From Salipiger abyssi (lineage in GTDB: Bacteria; Pseudomonadota; Alphaproteobacteria; Rhodobacterales; Rhodobacteraceae), in assembly GCF_017311415.1 (NCBI RefSeq), contig NZ_JAEKIS010000016.1:1-64000 (forward strand): DNA of 64,000 nucleotides, read 5' to 3'. The translations under genes were made by a program, and so were the position numbers. The notes beneath the pieces were generated by a model. The model made no database searches. It was not told where the DNA came from and worked only from the letters and a program-made list of their open reading frames with translations. Shown piece by piece: positions 1 through 7,519 of the stretch. Every line of letters starts with the position of its first letter. The stretch's first letter is position 1.

Positions 1-48
1 TCAGGCTGGCCGCCGCCAGCTCTTTGGTAAGCGCGGCGGCCAGCCTGA
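1..48. repeat. Perfect 16-bp inverted repeat (hairpin)
   Basis: Positions 1-16 and 33-48 are exact reverse complements (TCAGGCTGGCCGCCGC and its partner) around a 16-base spacer. No T-run follows on either side inside the window, so a classical intrinsic terminator is not shown. It lies just beyond the point where the neighbouring ArdC-like gene loses similarity to its family. It could be a terminator, the end of a small mobile element, or a recombination scar. The window starts here, so a longer repeat cannot be excluded. Confidence 0.7.
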
Positions 49-110
49 AAACTGCCTACCGTCAACGCCTGTCACCCATCCTACGGCAAGGTGGCATGCG
101 GTGCAGACTG

Positions 111-815
111 TCAAGATAAGGCAACAAGCTCTTCGCGGGCGTAGCCTTCATCGCCCCAACGCTTCCGGCCAAAGTCACGGTCAAGGCGGGTTTTGTGCTT
201 CGTCCAGTGGGTCAGCTCATGGGCAAGCGTGGCGTAATAGCTCTCAGGGCTGCGGAAGGTCTCGAATGCTGGCATCTGTACATGGTCGCTGCCGTTCGCA
301 TAGTGGGCGCTGTTCCCGCCGTGGCGGATGTCCGCGCCAGTGTTTCCGAAAAATCTTTCTGCGTGCTCGATCCGCAAGGCTGGGTCAATGATCGGCTCGG
401 GCTTCAAATAGTAGTGCTCGGGCAAGCCTTCGATCTGCTCGACGTTGAAAACGCTGTAACCCTTCATGAACGGAATTTTCCGCTCTTCCTCGCTGCCGTC
501 GTCCTGTTCTTCGGTTTTGGTGATGGTGTTGGCATAGACCACCAGATTTCCGCGCTCGCCCTTGCGCACATGTGCGCCCAGCTCTTTCGCCTGTTTGAAC
601 GTCATCCAATACGGCGAGAGATAACCCGCCTCGACGCTCGCGCCCCAAAGCATCAGCACATTGATTCCGTTATACGGCATGCCGTTGTGCCGTAGCGGCT
701 TGGTGATCTTCCCCTCTAAATTGCCAGCGTTCCAAGGTTGCAGCCAAGACAGCTCGCCCCTTTCCAGATCGGCAATAATCTTGTCGGTTACTTTCTGATA
801 TACATCTGTTTTCAT
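111..815 (-). CDS. ArdC-like antirestriction protein, C-terminally truncated
   Basis: ArdC proteins bind single-stranded DNA and protect incoming mobile DNA from restriction. The N-terminal half (YQKVTDKIIADLERG, LSWLQPWN, NGINVLML) matches the ArdC N-terminal domain, and HELTHW near residue 205 is the HExxH zinc motif of the metallopeptidase-like domain. Start chosen at 815 because AGGAAAAAGGAC lies directly upstream; an upstream ATG at 854 has no such site. The frame ends right after the family motif EELVA, where ArdC normally continues with roughly 60 more residues, and none of that sequence appears in the DNA beyond. It is therefore a truncated version, possibly inactive. It sits beside a restriction operon on the same strand, which fits an anti-defence/defence pairing on a mobile element. 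Confidence 0.75.
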   Translation of the reverse strand: MKTDVYQKVTDKIIADLERGELSWLQPWNAGNLEGKITKPLRHNGMPYNGINVLMLWGASVEAGYLSPYWMTFKQAKELGAHVRKGERGNLVVYANTITKTEEQDDGSEEERKIPFMKGYSVFNVEQIEGLPEHYYLKPEPIIDPALRIEHAERFFGNTGADIRHGGNSAHYANGSDHVQMPAFETFRSPESYYATLAHELTHWTKHKTRLDRDFGRKRWGDEGYAREELVALS

Positions 816-888
816 GTCCTTTTTCCTCCATTGGATAGTCGGTTGCGCATGCAACCGAACTAGGCCCGCGCCAATGAGCGGGGGGAGG

Positions 889-1015
889 CCGTCAAGATCG
901 AAAGGATCGGAAAGTGGTGCGGGCGCAGTCCCGCCGTAGCCGCAGGCGAAGGAGGACGAGCCACGGCTCCGATCCTTTCTCCCGCAGCCCAGGCAAGGGA
1001 CTTGGGTCTTGACGG
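889..1015. ncRNA. Candidate structured RNA between ardC and the restriction operon
   Basis: The gap from 816 to 1205 has no convincing gene. It contains nested complementary arms: CCGTCAAGA at 889-897 pairs with TCTTGACGG at 1007-1015, and GAAAGGATCGGA at 900-911 pairs with TCCGATCCTTTC at 968-979, both exact. A smaller GCGGG/CCCGC hairpin lies inside near 920-934. Nested arms of 9 and 12 bp over about 127 bases suggest a folded RNA or a long operator-like palindrome. Strand is not decided. It could be a leader of ardC (minus) or an independent small RNA. Confidence 0.4.
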
Positions 1016-1205
1016 AGGATGGGGCTGGAAGCCCCCCTGAAACGAAGGAGAAACGCGCGGCTGCTATACAGCCGCGCTCAGCCAGAGGGGTGCATCAAGC
1101 GCCCCGACACTTGCGCAAGGGATTGATGCCCGAAGGGCCGAGACTACAGGCTCGGCACGCGAAAGCCCGGCCCTGCCCATGCGGGGTGCGCCCAAAGAAT
1201 AAATA

Positions 1206-2495
1206 TTAAAGGCTTTTCGCAAGAGCATCGGCGAAGCGCTTCAACCCACGCCGACCTGAAATCCCGCAAACACTTAGTTCAATTGCCCTGATATGAACCC
1301 CGTCGGCTATGGCAGTTGCAAATTCTGCCGCATGTCCAACTTCGTCACTTGGAGACACAGACCCTTCCACCGGCCTTGGATAGACAAGCGCCACTTCGAA
1401 GATTCCGGTGGCGCGTGCAAATGCAAGCGATTCATAGATGTCGGCATTTGAAATTGATGTGGAAGAACGATCTACATGCCCCTTATATTTTGCATCAACG
1501 ATAATACGGCGTGTGCCTGCCGCACCTGGAATACCAACGATTGCATCTGGAACCACGTTGAGAGTCCTGATTGCGCCATCTTGCGTTCTGGTCCCGAGTT
1601 TATTTGGCGACTGGAGCTGGACGTTCTTGGGAGAAAAGGCACTACGCAGCGATAGCGAGATAAGCTGTTCCCATACTTGCCATGTCTGCATGACGTAGCC
1701 TGGGGCAAGCGCGTTTTTGGGATCATAAGCGCCTCCGAGACCACGGAGGATATCGAGCGATAGATCGAATGTTGGTTGCCAAGCCCGCGAGCGGCTTGGA
1801 AGTCTCCGATCCTGTAGGCGCAAGGGCCTTGGCTGTTGCGGGAGATGCTGCGCAAGTCGCTCAAGGCGCACGCGGGTTTCAACGTCAGGGACAATCGGTG
1901 CCAGACCCGCTGCGGCGGCTCTGATAACTGCGTTGTAAGGGTTTTCTCGGGTGAACGATGTGACGGATTGCGGAAACCCCTCTTCGGAGGGCACAGACAA
2001 ATCTTCTGGGTCGAAATCCCCTTCGATGGCAAATTCACTTTGGTGTAGGCGTCGATACGTGCGCAAAGGTCTGCGCTGGTTTTTCCAGTACATCTCGATA
2101 AGGGACCGACCGATCAATGTCGCAAGATCGGAGGTCGCCCGTGAAGATGACTTGAGGCCTTCATTGTCTAGCAAGCGGCCGTGGTGCGAAAGCATAGCCA
2201 GCAAAAAGAAATCTTCACGCCATCCGGGTGCGGAACCGAGGAATTTTGGTGCAATTTCAAGCTCCAGCCCGGACGCCAGAACGAGCAAGCCTGCCACGTT
2301 CTGAAACTGGAAGCGGTCGGCATTGATCGATAGCGGAACGCTCTCAAGGCCGAGGATACCGCGTACACGGTCCCCGGCGCGGAGCAATAGCTCCCGAGCG
2401 TTCGAAGCGCTAACGTCGCTACGCCGGGCAATCTCTTCATGCAGCGCGGATGGCTTTGCGTATTCGATAGCTGTAAAGCGCTGCCACGGGCGCAT
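1206..2495 (-). CDS. McrC-like restriction nuclease subunit
   Basis: This 429-residue protein resembles McrC, the subunit that partners an AAA+ McrB motor and cuts DNA. The central region (LYRRLHQ-type segments, here TYRRLHQSEF) and the C-terminal part VVPDAIVG followed by IIVDAKYK form a PD-(D/E)xK nuclease signature around residues 315-345, with the D and the DAK triad intact. The C-terminal end (NADIYESLAFARA) is typical of McrC, where the residues after DAKYK contact the rest of the nuclease fold. It is the last gene of a five-gene minus-strand operon and starts 5 bases after the McrB-like gene stops. Expected role: DNA cleavage after translocation by the neighbouring ATPase. Type IV (methyl-directed) action is possible, but two methyltransferases in the operon favour a modification-protected system. 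Confidence 0.8.
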   Translation of the reverse strand: MRPWQRFTAIEYAKPSALHEEIARRSDVSASNARELLLRAGDRVRGILGLESVPLSINADRFQFQNVAGLLVLASGLELEIAPKFLGSAPGWREDFFLLAMLSHHGRLLDNEGLKSSSRATSDLATLIGRSLIEMYWKNQRRPLRTYRRLHQSEFAIEGDFDPEDLSVPSEEGFPQSVTSFTRENPYNAVIRAAAAGLAPIVPDVETRVRLERLAQHLPQQPRPLRLQDRRLPSRSRAWQPTFDLSLDILRGLGGAYDPKNALAPGYVMQTWQVWEQLISLSLRSAFSPKNVQLQSPNKLGTRTQDGAIRTLNVVPDAIVGIPGAAGTRRIIVDAKYKGHVDRSSTSISNADIYESLAFARATGIFEVALVYPRPVEGSVSPSDEVGHAAEFATAIADGVHIRAIELSVCGISGRRGLKRFADALAKSL

Positions 2496-2500
2496 GACGA

Positions 2501-3619
2501 TCAGACGGCCTTCTGTGATAGAGCGAGGAAAAGCTCATACAGCTGCGAGGCGTCAACGCTGACAGGGCCATTTATCATGGCGCGGGGCGCATCCCCGAAG
2601 GATGTTTCTTCAAGAACGTATGGGTTTCCTGCAATACCACGGTCCGCATTCAAGATGATGGCTGTGCCGCGAACATCGCCGAAGAAGGCCTCGTCAATAT
2701 GGTTTTTGATCGTTCGCCATGCTGTTGCGAAATGCGCAAGTGCGTCTGTAACGCTTGAAGGCTTGGCGTTGTTCGCCATCAGTACCCCGTGACCGATCCT
2801 AAATTCAGGCCCCCGGCCAAGCGCAATTCTGCCATTTACGGCATCAAAGGCTTGGATAGCGGCTTCTATCACGTCGGCTGCTGAGCTTGGTGTCGGTGGC
2901 AGCGTCGATGCCGGAGTCGTGGCAACGCCGAAATGTGCGCGAAGGACTGAGGACTTGGGCTCCAGGTTGAAGGGAGCCCAGCGGCGCAAGAAAGCTACAT
3001 CCAGCGGCTCGACTGAGACATCGGCCTGGTTCATGGCCGCGAGGATATAGAGCCTCGGCGGAAATGCGTACTCGATCAGATCACCCGTCGCAGGGTCGAT
3101 AAGATCAAAGAACTGCGTCGCGGGTGTCGGCTTGCCGTCTGCTGCAAGGCGTTTGTCAGCCTCGATGGCCACGATCGCGCCGCCAAACACTTGAACGGTT
3201 GGACCACGGTTGATTTCATCAATAATAAGCAGTGCCGCGCTGTCGGCCTGCTTGGCGTATTCGCTGGCCCTGTAGAGGATACCTTCGGTGATCCTGAACG
3301 ATCCCGGTGGCTTGCCGCTTCGGACATCAGGCATCATGCCGGTGAGGAAATCCCGATACTTGCTAGATTGATGAAGGACACATCGAAAGACTTTTCGGTT
3401 GGAGGACTTACCGATTGCCCCTGGAAGGGTCGTGGTCGGTGTCGGCGGGATGGGCACCGCTGCTCCGCGCTTGTGAACGGGCGTGCTAGCGTGCCCCTTG
3501 TTCTCAAACAGAGTTGCTACTTCGCTAAGGAGCATAGACTTTCCAGTACCCGGCGGCCCCGCAAGCAGAACATTGCGGCTGTTTTCTAAAAGATCCAGAA
3601 TTTCACTAGCGTCAGCCAT
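2501..3619 (-). CDS. McrB-like AAA+ NTPase of a restriction system
   Basis: The protein (372 residues) is an almost bare AAA+ module. Walker A GPPGTGKS is at residues 21-28, Walker B LLIIDEINRG near 130, and the McrB-type sensor AAMNQADVSVEPLD with FLRRW follows near 200. The MNxAD segment is characteristic of the McrB GTPase branch, so GTP use is plausible. Unlike E. coli McrB it has no N-terminal DNA-binding domain, so recognition must come from another subunit. Its start overlaps the stop of the upstream 181-residue gene by 8 bases, and McrC follows 5 bases after its stop, arguing for one translationally linked complex. MoxR-type chaperones are an alternative family, but the McrC neighbour makes the McrB reading much stronger. 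Confidence 0.8.
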   Translation of the reverse strand: MADASEILDLLENSRNVLLAGPPGTGKSMLLSEVATLFENKGHASTPVHKRGAAVPIPPTPTTTLPGAIGKSSNRKVFRCVLHQSSKYRDFLTGMMPDVRSGKPPGSFRITEGILYRASEYAKQADSAALLIIDEINRGPTVQVFGGAIVAIEADKRLAADGKPTPATQFFDLIDPATGDLIEYAFPPRLYILAAMNQADVSVEPLDVAFLRRWAPFNLEPKSSVLRAHFGVATTPASTLPPTPSSAADVIEAAIQAFDAVNGRIALGRGPEFRIGHGVLMANNAKPSSVTDALAHFATAWRTIKNHIDEAFFGDVRGTAIILNADRGIAGNPYVLEETSFGDAPRAMINGPVSVDASQLYELFLALSQKAV

Positions 3620-4157
3620 GGGGGTATTGCTCTTTAGTTACCAAGTCGAGAAATGCTGATTTGCAGCCATCTGCGAACCAATCTCGTGCTAGTTTTTCGA
3701 TCTTAGGGTCCCAAGTGTTAGGAGAAAGAAGGCTTGTCTCTGTTGTGAAGTACAACCAGACAGCACCATCTGCCTGTTGAAGAATCATAATAACGGAGTG
3801 CCCGCCATTAGGGTCCGGCTTTATAAGGTTGTCGACATGTAGACTGGATACCCGCCCGATCTTGCACTCGAATGGGCGAGATGGATATGGCGGCCATACC
3901 TCTAGCTCAGCGACTTTGTCAGACGCGCCATCATTCCAATTTAAGTCTCCAAAGTAGATAGTTTTTTTCCGTTTGGTTCTACGCCCGGTAAAAATCTTCC
4001 CCAGAAATGGGAAAAATTCATCCTGCGGGTTAAATCTCAGGTCTCTCGCGCCGCCGCCACTCGCTGCATCATTTGACTCTGCTCTGGCTTTTCTTTTGTC
4101 GCCTTCATCTACTCGTTGAAGGATTACTCGAACAACCGCTGCTCCATTCCCGCTCAT
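3612..4157 (-). CDS. Unknown 181-residue protein inside the McrBC-methyltransferase operon
   Basis: I do not recognise the family. The ATG at 4157 forms an ATGA overlap with the stop of the upstream methyltransferase and has AAGAGAAG upstream, so it is preferred to the ATG 8 codons earlier. The N-terminal third is basic and polar (VDEGDKRKARAESNDA), followed by FNPQDEFFPFLGKIFTGRR, KKTIYFGDLNW and a mixed beta-like section with PFECKIGRVSS and GHSVIMILQQADG; the end is helical. It has no nuclease, helicase or methylase motif. Since the neighbouring McrB-like protein lacks a DNA-binding domain, this subunit is a reasonable candidate for target recognition; that is inference from position only. 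Confidence 0.7.
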   Translation of the reverse strand: MSGNGAAVVRVILQRVDEGDKRKARAESNDAASGGGARDLRFNPQDEFFPFLGKIFTGRRTKRKKTIYFGDLNWNDGASDKVAELEVWPPYPSRPFECKIGRVSSLHVDNLIKPDPNGGHSVIMILQQADGAVWLYFTTETSLLSPNTWDPKIEKLARDWFADGCKSAFLDLVTKEQYPHG

Positions 4158-6376
4158 ATGCTTCTCTTTCTTTTTATACACTTAAGGCCACTGGCGAACT
4201 CGGAGCTAACGTAGGGAACCGCGCCGAGCTTGCGCATGGCCTCTACGCGCTGCGCATATTGCGTGATTTCCCCGCTTGTTTTTTTCAGCCAAGTCAAAAG
4301 CAGGAAGTCTTGGGTCACGGTGGACGACATCTCGCCGGGCAATGGTGGTTGGCCACGATCCAACAGTGGAAAGTCGCGGAGCATGAGCCGTACATCATCC
4401 TCCGAACACCCATAGGCTCTGGCAACAAGTACGTCCGCTTCACAGCGCAGTTCAGCTATACGCCAAACGTGGTCGAGGCCCGAGTTTTCTGCCTGATCGA
4501 GGTCATGCAATTTTTTGGCGATCCCAATGAGGCGCTGCGCAGGAAGTGAGGCAATATCAAGACCTGGCAGGCGTAGCGACAGAAGGACAAAGTAGTTCAC
4601 GGTGGTTGTCACGACGCGTCGAAGCAGCCAGTCAAAAGGTAGTGAGTTGACCACTGCTAGCCATAGGAACAGCCGGTCCTCTGATGGATCATTGGGGAAG
4701 GAGACGGTCGGAACCTTGTTTCCGCAGATGACATCCGGGGGGATCACGGAGGCCATCATGGACCGCTCATTGGTTTGCCCTGTGATATCGCAAAAACCGG
4801 CGCGTAGCCGTTGTGAGCGCCGCGTGGCTTCTGCGGATGCCACGCTCATTGGTAGCCAGAATTGTGGGGCGATCCGGCTTTCGCCTGGCGAGAGATTGCG
4901 CCAGACGGCGCTTCTTCCTTCACCCGAGACGTAAGACTTACAACCCAAGCGATGCGGTTGCACCATGCGTCCTTCGATAACAGGCAAACAGCCGTCCTTT
5001 GGCTGCTTGACGAAGTGGCGACGCCCATGGGTCATATCGATTTCGCGGCAAAACTCAGGATACCAGGGAGAATCCTCAGTAGATGGAAGCACACCGCCGA
5101 TCTGCATCTTCTTAAATAGTCGCCATTCCTCTGCTGAGCGTATCTCGGGCAGAGTGAGATCGGGGCGTAGCTTTTCGAGGTCCTTGAGCGGCAGCCGGAC
5201 TGACGGGACGGCGGTGACGCTTTCATTGTCAGCGGAGGCATGGCTAATCTTTATAGACGCAAGCGGTTTGCCGGAATCTGTTTTGCGGCGATAATTCACG
5301 ACGAGAAATTTGAAGCGCGTATCGATGGCAAAATGCCGGGCGCGGTTCTCCAAAACCGTGAAGGTGAGATCATCGGTGCCGTTTGCCAGTGCGCGCCGCA
5401 GGGGTTCTGTATTCAGAGAGCGGATTAGACCTGCCGGAACCAGTAGAGCACCGTGCCCGCCTGCACGTGTGAGCTTATAGAGTAGTTCGGTGAAAGCGAC
5501 GTAGAGATCAGGTTCACCTTTTGCAAGCAACGGGTATCGCTCAATAAGCGTACCGGCCATAGCAGCCCGTTCGGTCTTGGCCTCTTGATATCCGGCGAGT
5601 GATTGCAGGCGGTAGCTGGTTCCGTAATCGCGGGTTTCCCCGCTCGCCTTGATATACTCGTGCCTTGTGAGTTTGACCTTCTCCCAAGGAGGGTTCGCAA
5701 TCACGATGTCAAAGCCATCGCGGCTCATATCAAGCCACGCAGAATCTGAGGCAAGAAGGCTATCCTGGGCACGCCAACGAGAGTGCATGGTGGCGATAGC
5801 GCCCAAGTCATCTGTGAGAGATGCAAGGGAGAGCCGAGTCCCGCGCAAAGCCATGGGCGAAAGATCGGCGGCATAGACCGAATTCCGCAGCCAGTCACTG
5901 GCGAGAATTCGATCCGGCCCGCAAGCCACAATGGAAACGGCTGTAAGCAATATTCCAGCGCCGCAGGCTGGATCAATGACCTTGGCACCTTCCTTGAGTT
6001 GCTTCTCCACACTGTGAGCCAAATGCAGAGCAAGGCGAAAGTCTGTGTGATACGCACCGCTGCTGCGTTGTTGGCTGTGATCCAATGCTTCGCGGGCAAG
6101 TGCACTCAAACAAAGGGAAGGATGGATACCTGTATCGTCCAATAGCTGAACAAGCGTTCTGGCATCATCCAAGAAGCGCTCGGGCGCGGCCAAAGGCTTA
6201 ATCCCGAATTGCCCACAAAATTCAGCAAAATCGAAGCCGCCTAGACGGGCAGATGCCGCTTCCAATAGCTGAAAGCGCAGCTCATCACTATTCCCATGAT
6301 GACGCGCAAGGCATTGCGCTATGTAGGCATCGGCCTTCGCCAGACGCTTTCCTTCGACGGTGCTAGACGGTTTCAT
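4154..6376 (-). CDS. N6-adenine DNA methyltransferase with fused target-recognition region
   Basis: The 740-residue protein has the gamma-type amino-methyltransferase layout. The S-adenosylmethionine motif I (VIDPACGAGILL) is near residue 138 and the catalytic motif IV (IVIANPPWEK) near 230. NPPW marks N6-adenine methylation, as in Eco57I-like and type I HsdM enzymes. The region from about 400 to 650 (YPEFCREIDMTHGRRHF, LPVIEGRMVQ, WLPMSVAS) resembles the target-recognition part of type IIG-like methylases. No nuclease motif is seen, so it is modification only. It overlaps the upstream D12 methylase by 4 bases (ATGA) and the next gene likewise, so all are one operon. Expected role: methylating one strand of an asymmetric site. 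Confidence 0.85.
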   Translation of the reverse strand: MKPSSTVEGKRLAKADAYIAQCLARHHGNSDELRFQLLEAASARLGGFDFAEFCGQFGIKPLAAPERFLDDARTLVQLLDDTGIHPSLCLSALAREALDHSQQRSSGAYHTDFRLALHLAHSVEKQLKEGAKVIDPACGAGILLTAVSIVACGPDRILASDWLRNSVYAADLSPMALRGTRLSLASLTDDLGAIATMHSRWRAQDSLLASDSAWLDMSRDGFDIVIANPPWEKVKLTRHEYIKASGETRDYGTSYRLQSLAGYQEAKTERAAMAGTLIERYPLLAKGEPDLYVAFTELLYKLTRAGGHGALLVPAGLIRSLNTEPLRRALANGTDDLTFTVLENRARHFAIDTRFKFLVVNYRRKTDSGKPLASIKISHASADNESVTAVPSVRLPLKDLEKLRPDLTLPEIRSAEEWRLFKKMQIGGVLPSTEDSPWYPEFCREIDMTHGRRHFVKQPKDGCLPVIEGRMVQPHRLGCKSYVSGEGRSAVWRNLSPGESRIAPQFWLPMSVASAEATRRSQRLRAGFCDITGQTNERSMMASVIPPDVICGNKVPTVSFPNDPSEDRLFLWLAVVNSLPFDWLLRRVVTTTVNYFVLLSLRLPGLDIASLPAQRLIGIAKKLHDLDQAENSGLDHVWRIAELRCEADVLVARAYGCSEDDVRLMLRDFPLLDRGQPPLPGEMSSTVTQDFLLLTWLKKTSGEITQYAQRVEAMRKLGAVPYVSSEFASGLKCIKRKRSI

Positions 6377-7416
6377 GCGGCAACGCGCTTTGCTTCCTTC
6401 GTTTTTTCAATACAGAAAAGCAGCTCTCCCACATCGGAGGCAGCTTCGCTGGCGGCTCTATTTGGGCGGTAGCGACCGATATTTTGGAGCGAATGGACAC
6501 TTAGCTGCCCAATCCCTGCAAGAGTATCGGAGAGCGATGTGATCGGCACATGTCCCTCGGTGCTATAGGAAAGAAAGATGCGCCGTGCAGGAAGGCTGGC
6601 GACCAGGCGTTCAATAGCCTTGGCGGCTCTTACCTTGTAGCAAAAATCGGATGCCTTTTCCCGCCATGGCCGAATGCCGCAAACCCCTTCGACTTCGGGT
6701 TCGTCGCCTAGCGCAATAGTTTCTAGAATGTGATAATAGGCGGCGTATTGGCGTTTCGTGTACGGTGGATCGAGATAGACAGTATCTTCGGGCTTGCATG
6801 ATACTTGATGCACATCCTGCGTGCCCATAGTCGCGTGCGGAACGCTATTGGGAAAACTGGATCGCTCAACGAACAATGTATCGAGGGATTGCCTCTGCCA
6901 TTTGGAAAGGAAGCATCCATAGGTTCCGGCGGTGTTTGCAACGCGGTTCGCGGCCCGCATCAAATCAGCGATAAGGACCCGTTCTTCTTGTGTCGTGACA
7001 AGCTCACGCTCTCGCCAATCACGAATCTGCCGTCGCATCCCGTCGATTTTTTTGGCGTTCTCTTCGGTAAAATACATCCGAGAGACGGCACCGTGGTCAG
7101 AGGAAGCCGGGCTATATTCCCGCCAAATAAAGCCGGGAATGGGTTTCACCTCGTTCAGAGCTGCAACAGCGTTGTCATAGCTGGAAAGCCCCCTGAAAGG
7201 TATGTCGGCACTGGACAAGACGCGCGCATAGGACATAATTGCTGATGACAAGAGGTGATCGTTAACATGTACCCTCCAGCCGGCGCGGGACGCAGCTTGA
7301 GCAACTGCGCCCGTGCCGGAAAAGGCATCCACGAAAACACCTCCATCAGGTTCACCAATATGATCGATGATAGCCTCCACGATGCGCGCCTTGGAGCCAA
7401 TGTACCGGAATGACAT
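6373..7416 (-). CDS. D12-class (Dam-like) N6-adenine DNA methyltransferase
   Basis: The first gene of the restriction operon. MSFRYIGSKARIVEAI at the N-terminus and VFVDAFSGTGAVAQ near residue 28 are the D12-class start and AdoMet-binding motif; the catalytic DPPY motif is in VYLDPPYTKRQYAAYYH near 215. The 347-residue length is near the upper end for D12 enzymes such as M.FokI halves or M.DpnIIA. Two different adenine methylases in one operon usually mean that the two strands of a non-palindromic site are modified separately. The region just upstream (7417-7500) should hold the operon promoter, but I see no clear -35/-10 pair. Base composition is lower in GC than in the core chromosome. Confidence 0.88.
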   Translation of the reverse strand: MSFRYIGSKARIVEAIIDHIGEPDGGVFVDAFSGTGAVAQAASRAGWRVHVNDHLLSSAIMSYARVLSSADIPFRGLSSYDNAVAALNEVKPIPGFIWREYSPASSDHGAVSRMYFTEENAKKIDGMRRQIRDWRERELVTTQEERVLIADLMRAANRVANTAGTYGCFLSKWQRQSLDTLFVERSSFPNSVPHATMGTQDVHQVSCKPEDTVYLDPPYTKRQYAAYYHILETIALGDEPEVEGVCGIRPWREKASDFCYKVRAAKAIERLVASLPARRIFLSYSTEGHVPITSLSDTLAGIGQLSVHSLQNIGRYRPNRAASEAASDVGELLFCIEKTKEAKRVAA

Positions 7417-7519
7417 GTGTGCGGGTCTCCCTGCCTTACTTGCTTTTTGTTGTCATGCCGGTGGTGAGCGGAAGTGGCATGGGTGGTTTCTTAGCCCATA
7501 CAAACTGCTCGGGCGTTAA

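Noticed and set aside
1009-1209. A 66-codon plus-strand frame downstream of the structured gap
   Set aside because: It lacks a ribosome site and overlaps the paired arm at 1007-1015; composition is Arg/Pro-rich as expected for a chance GC-rich frame.
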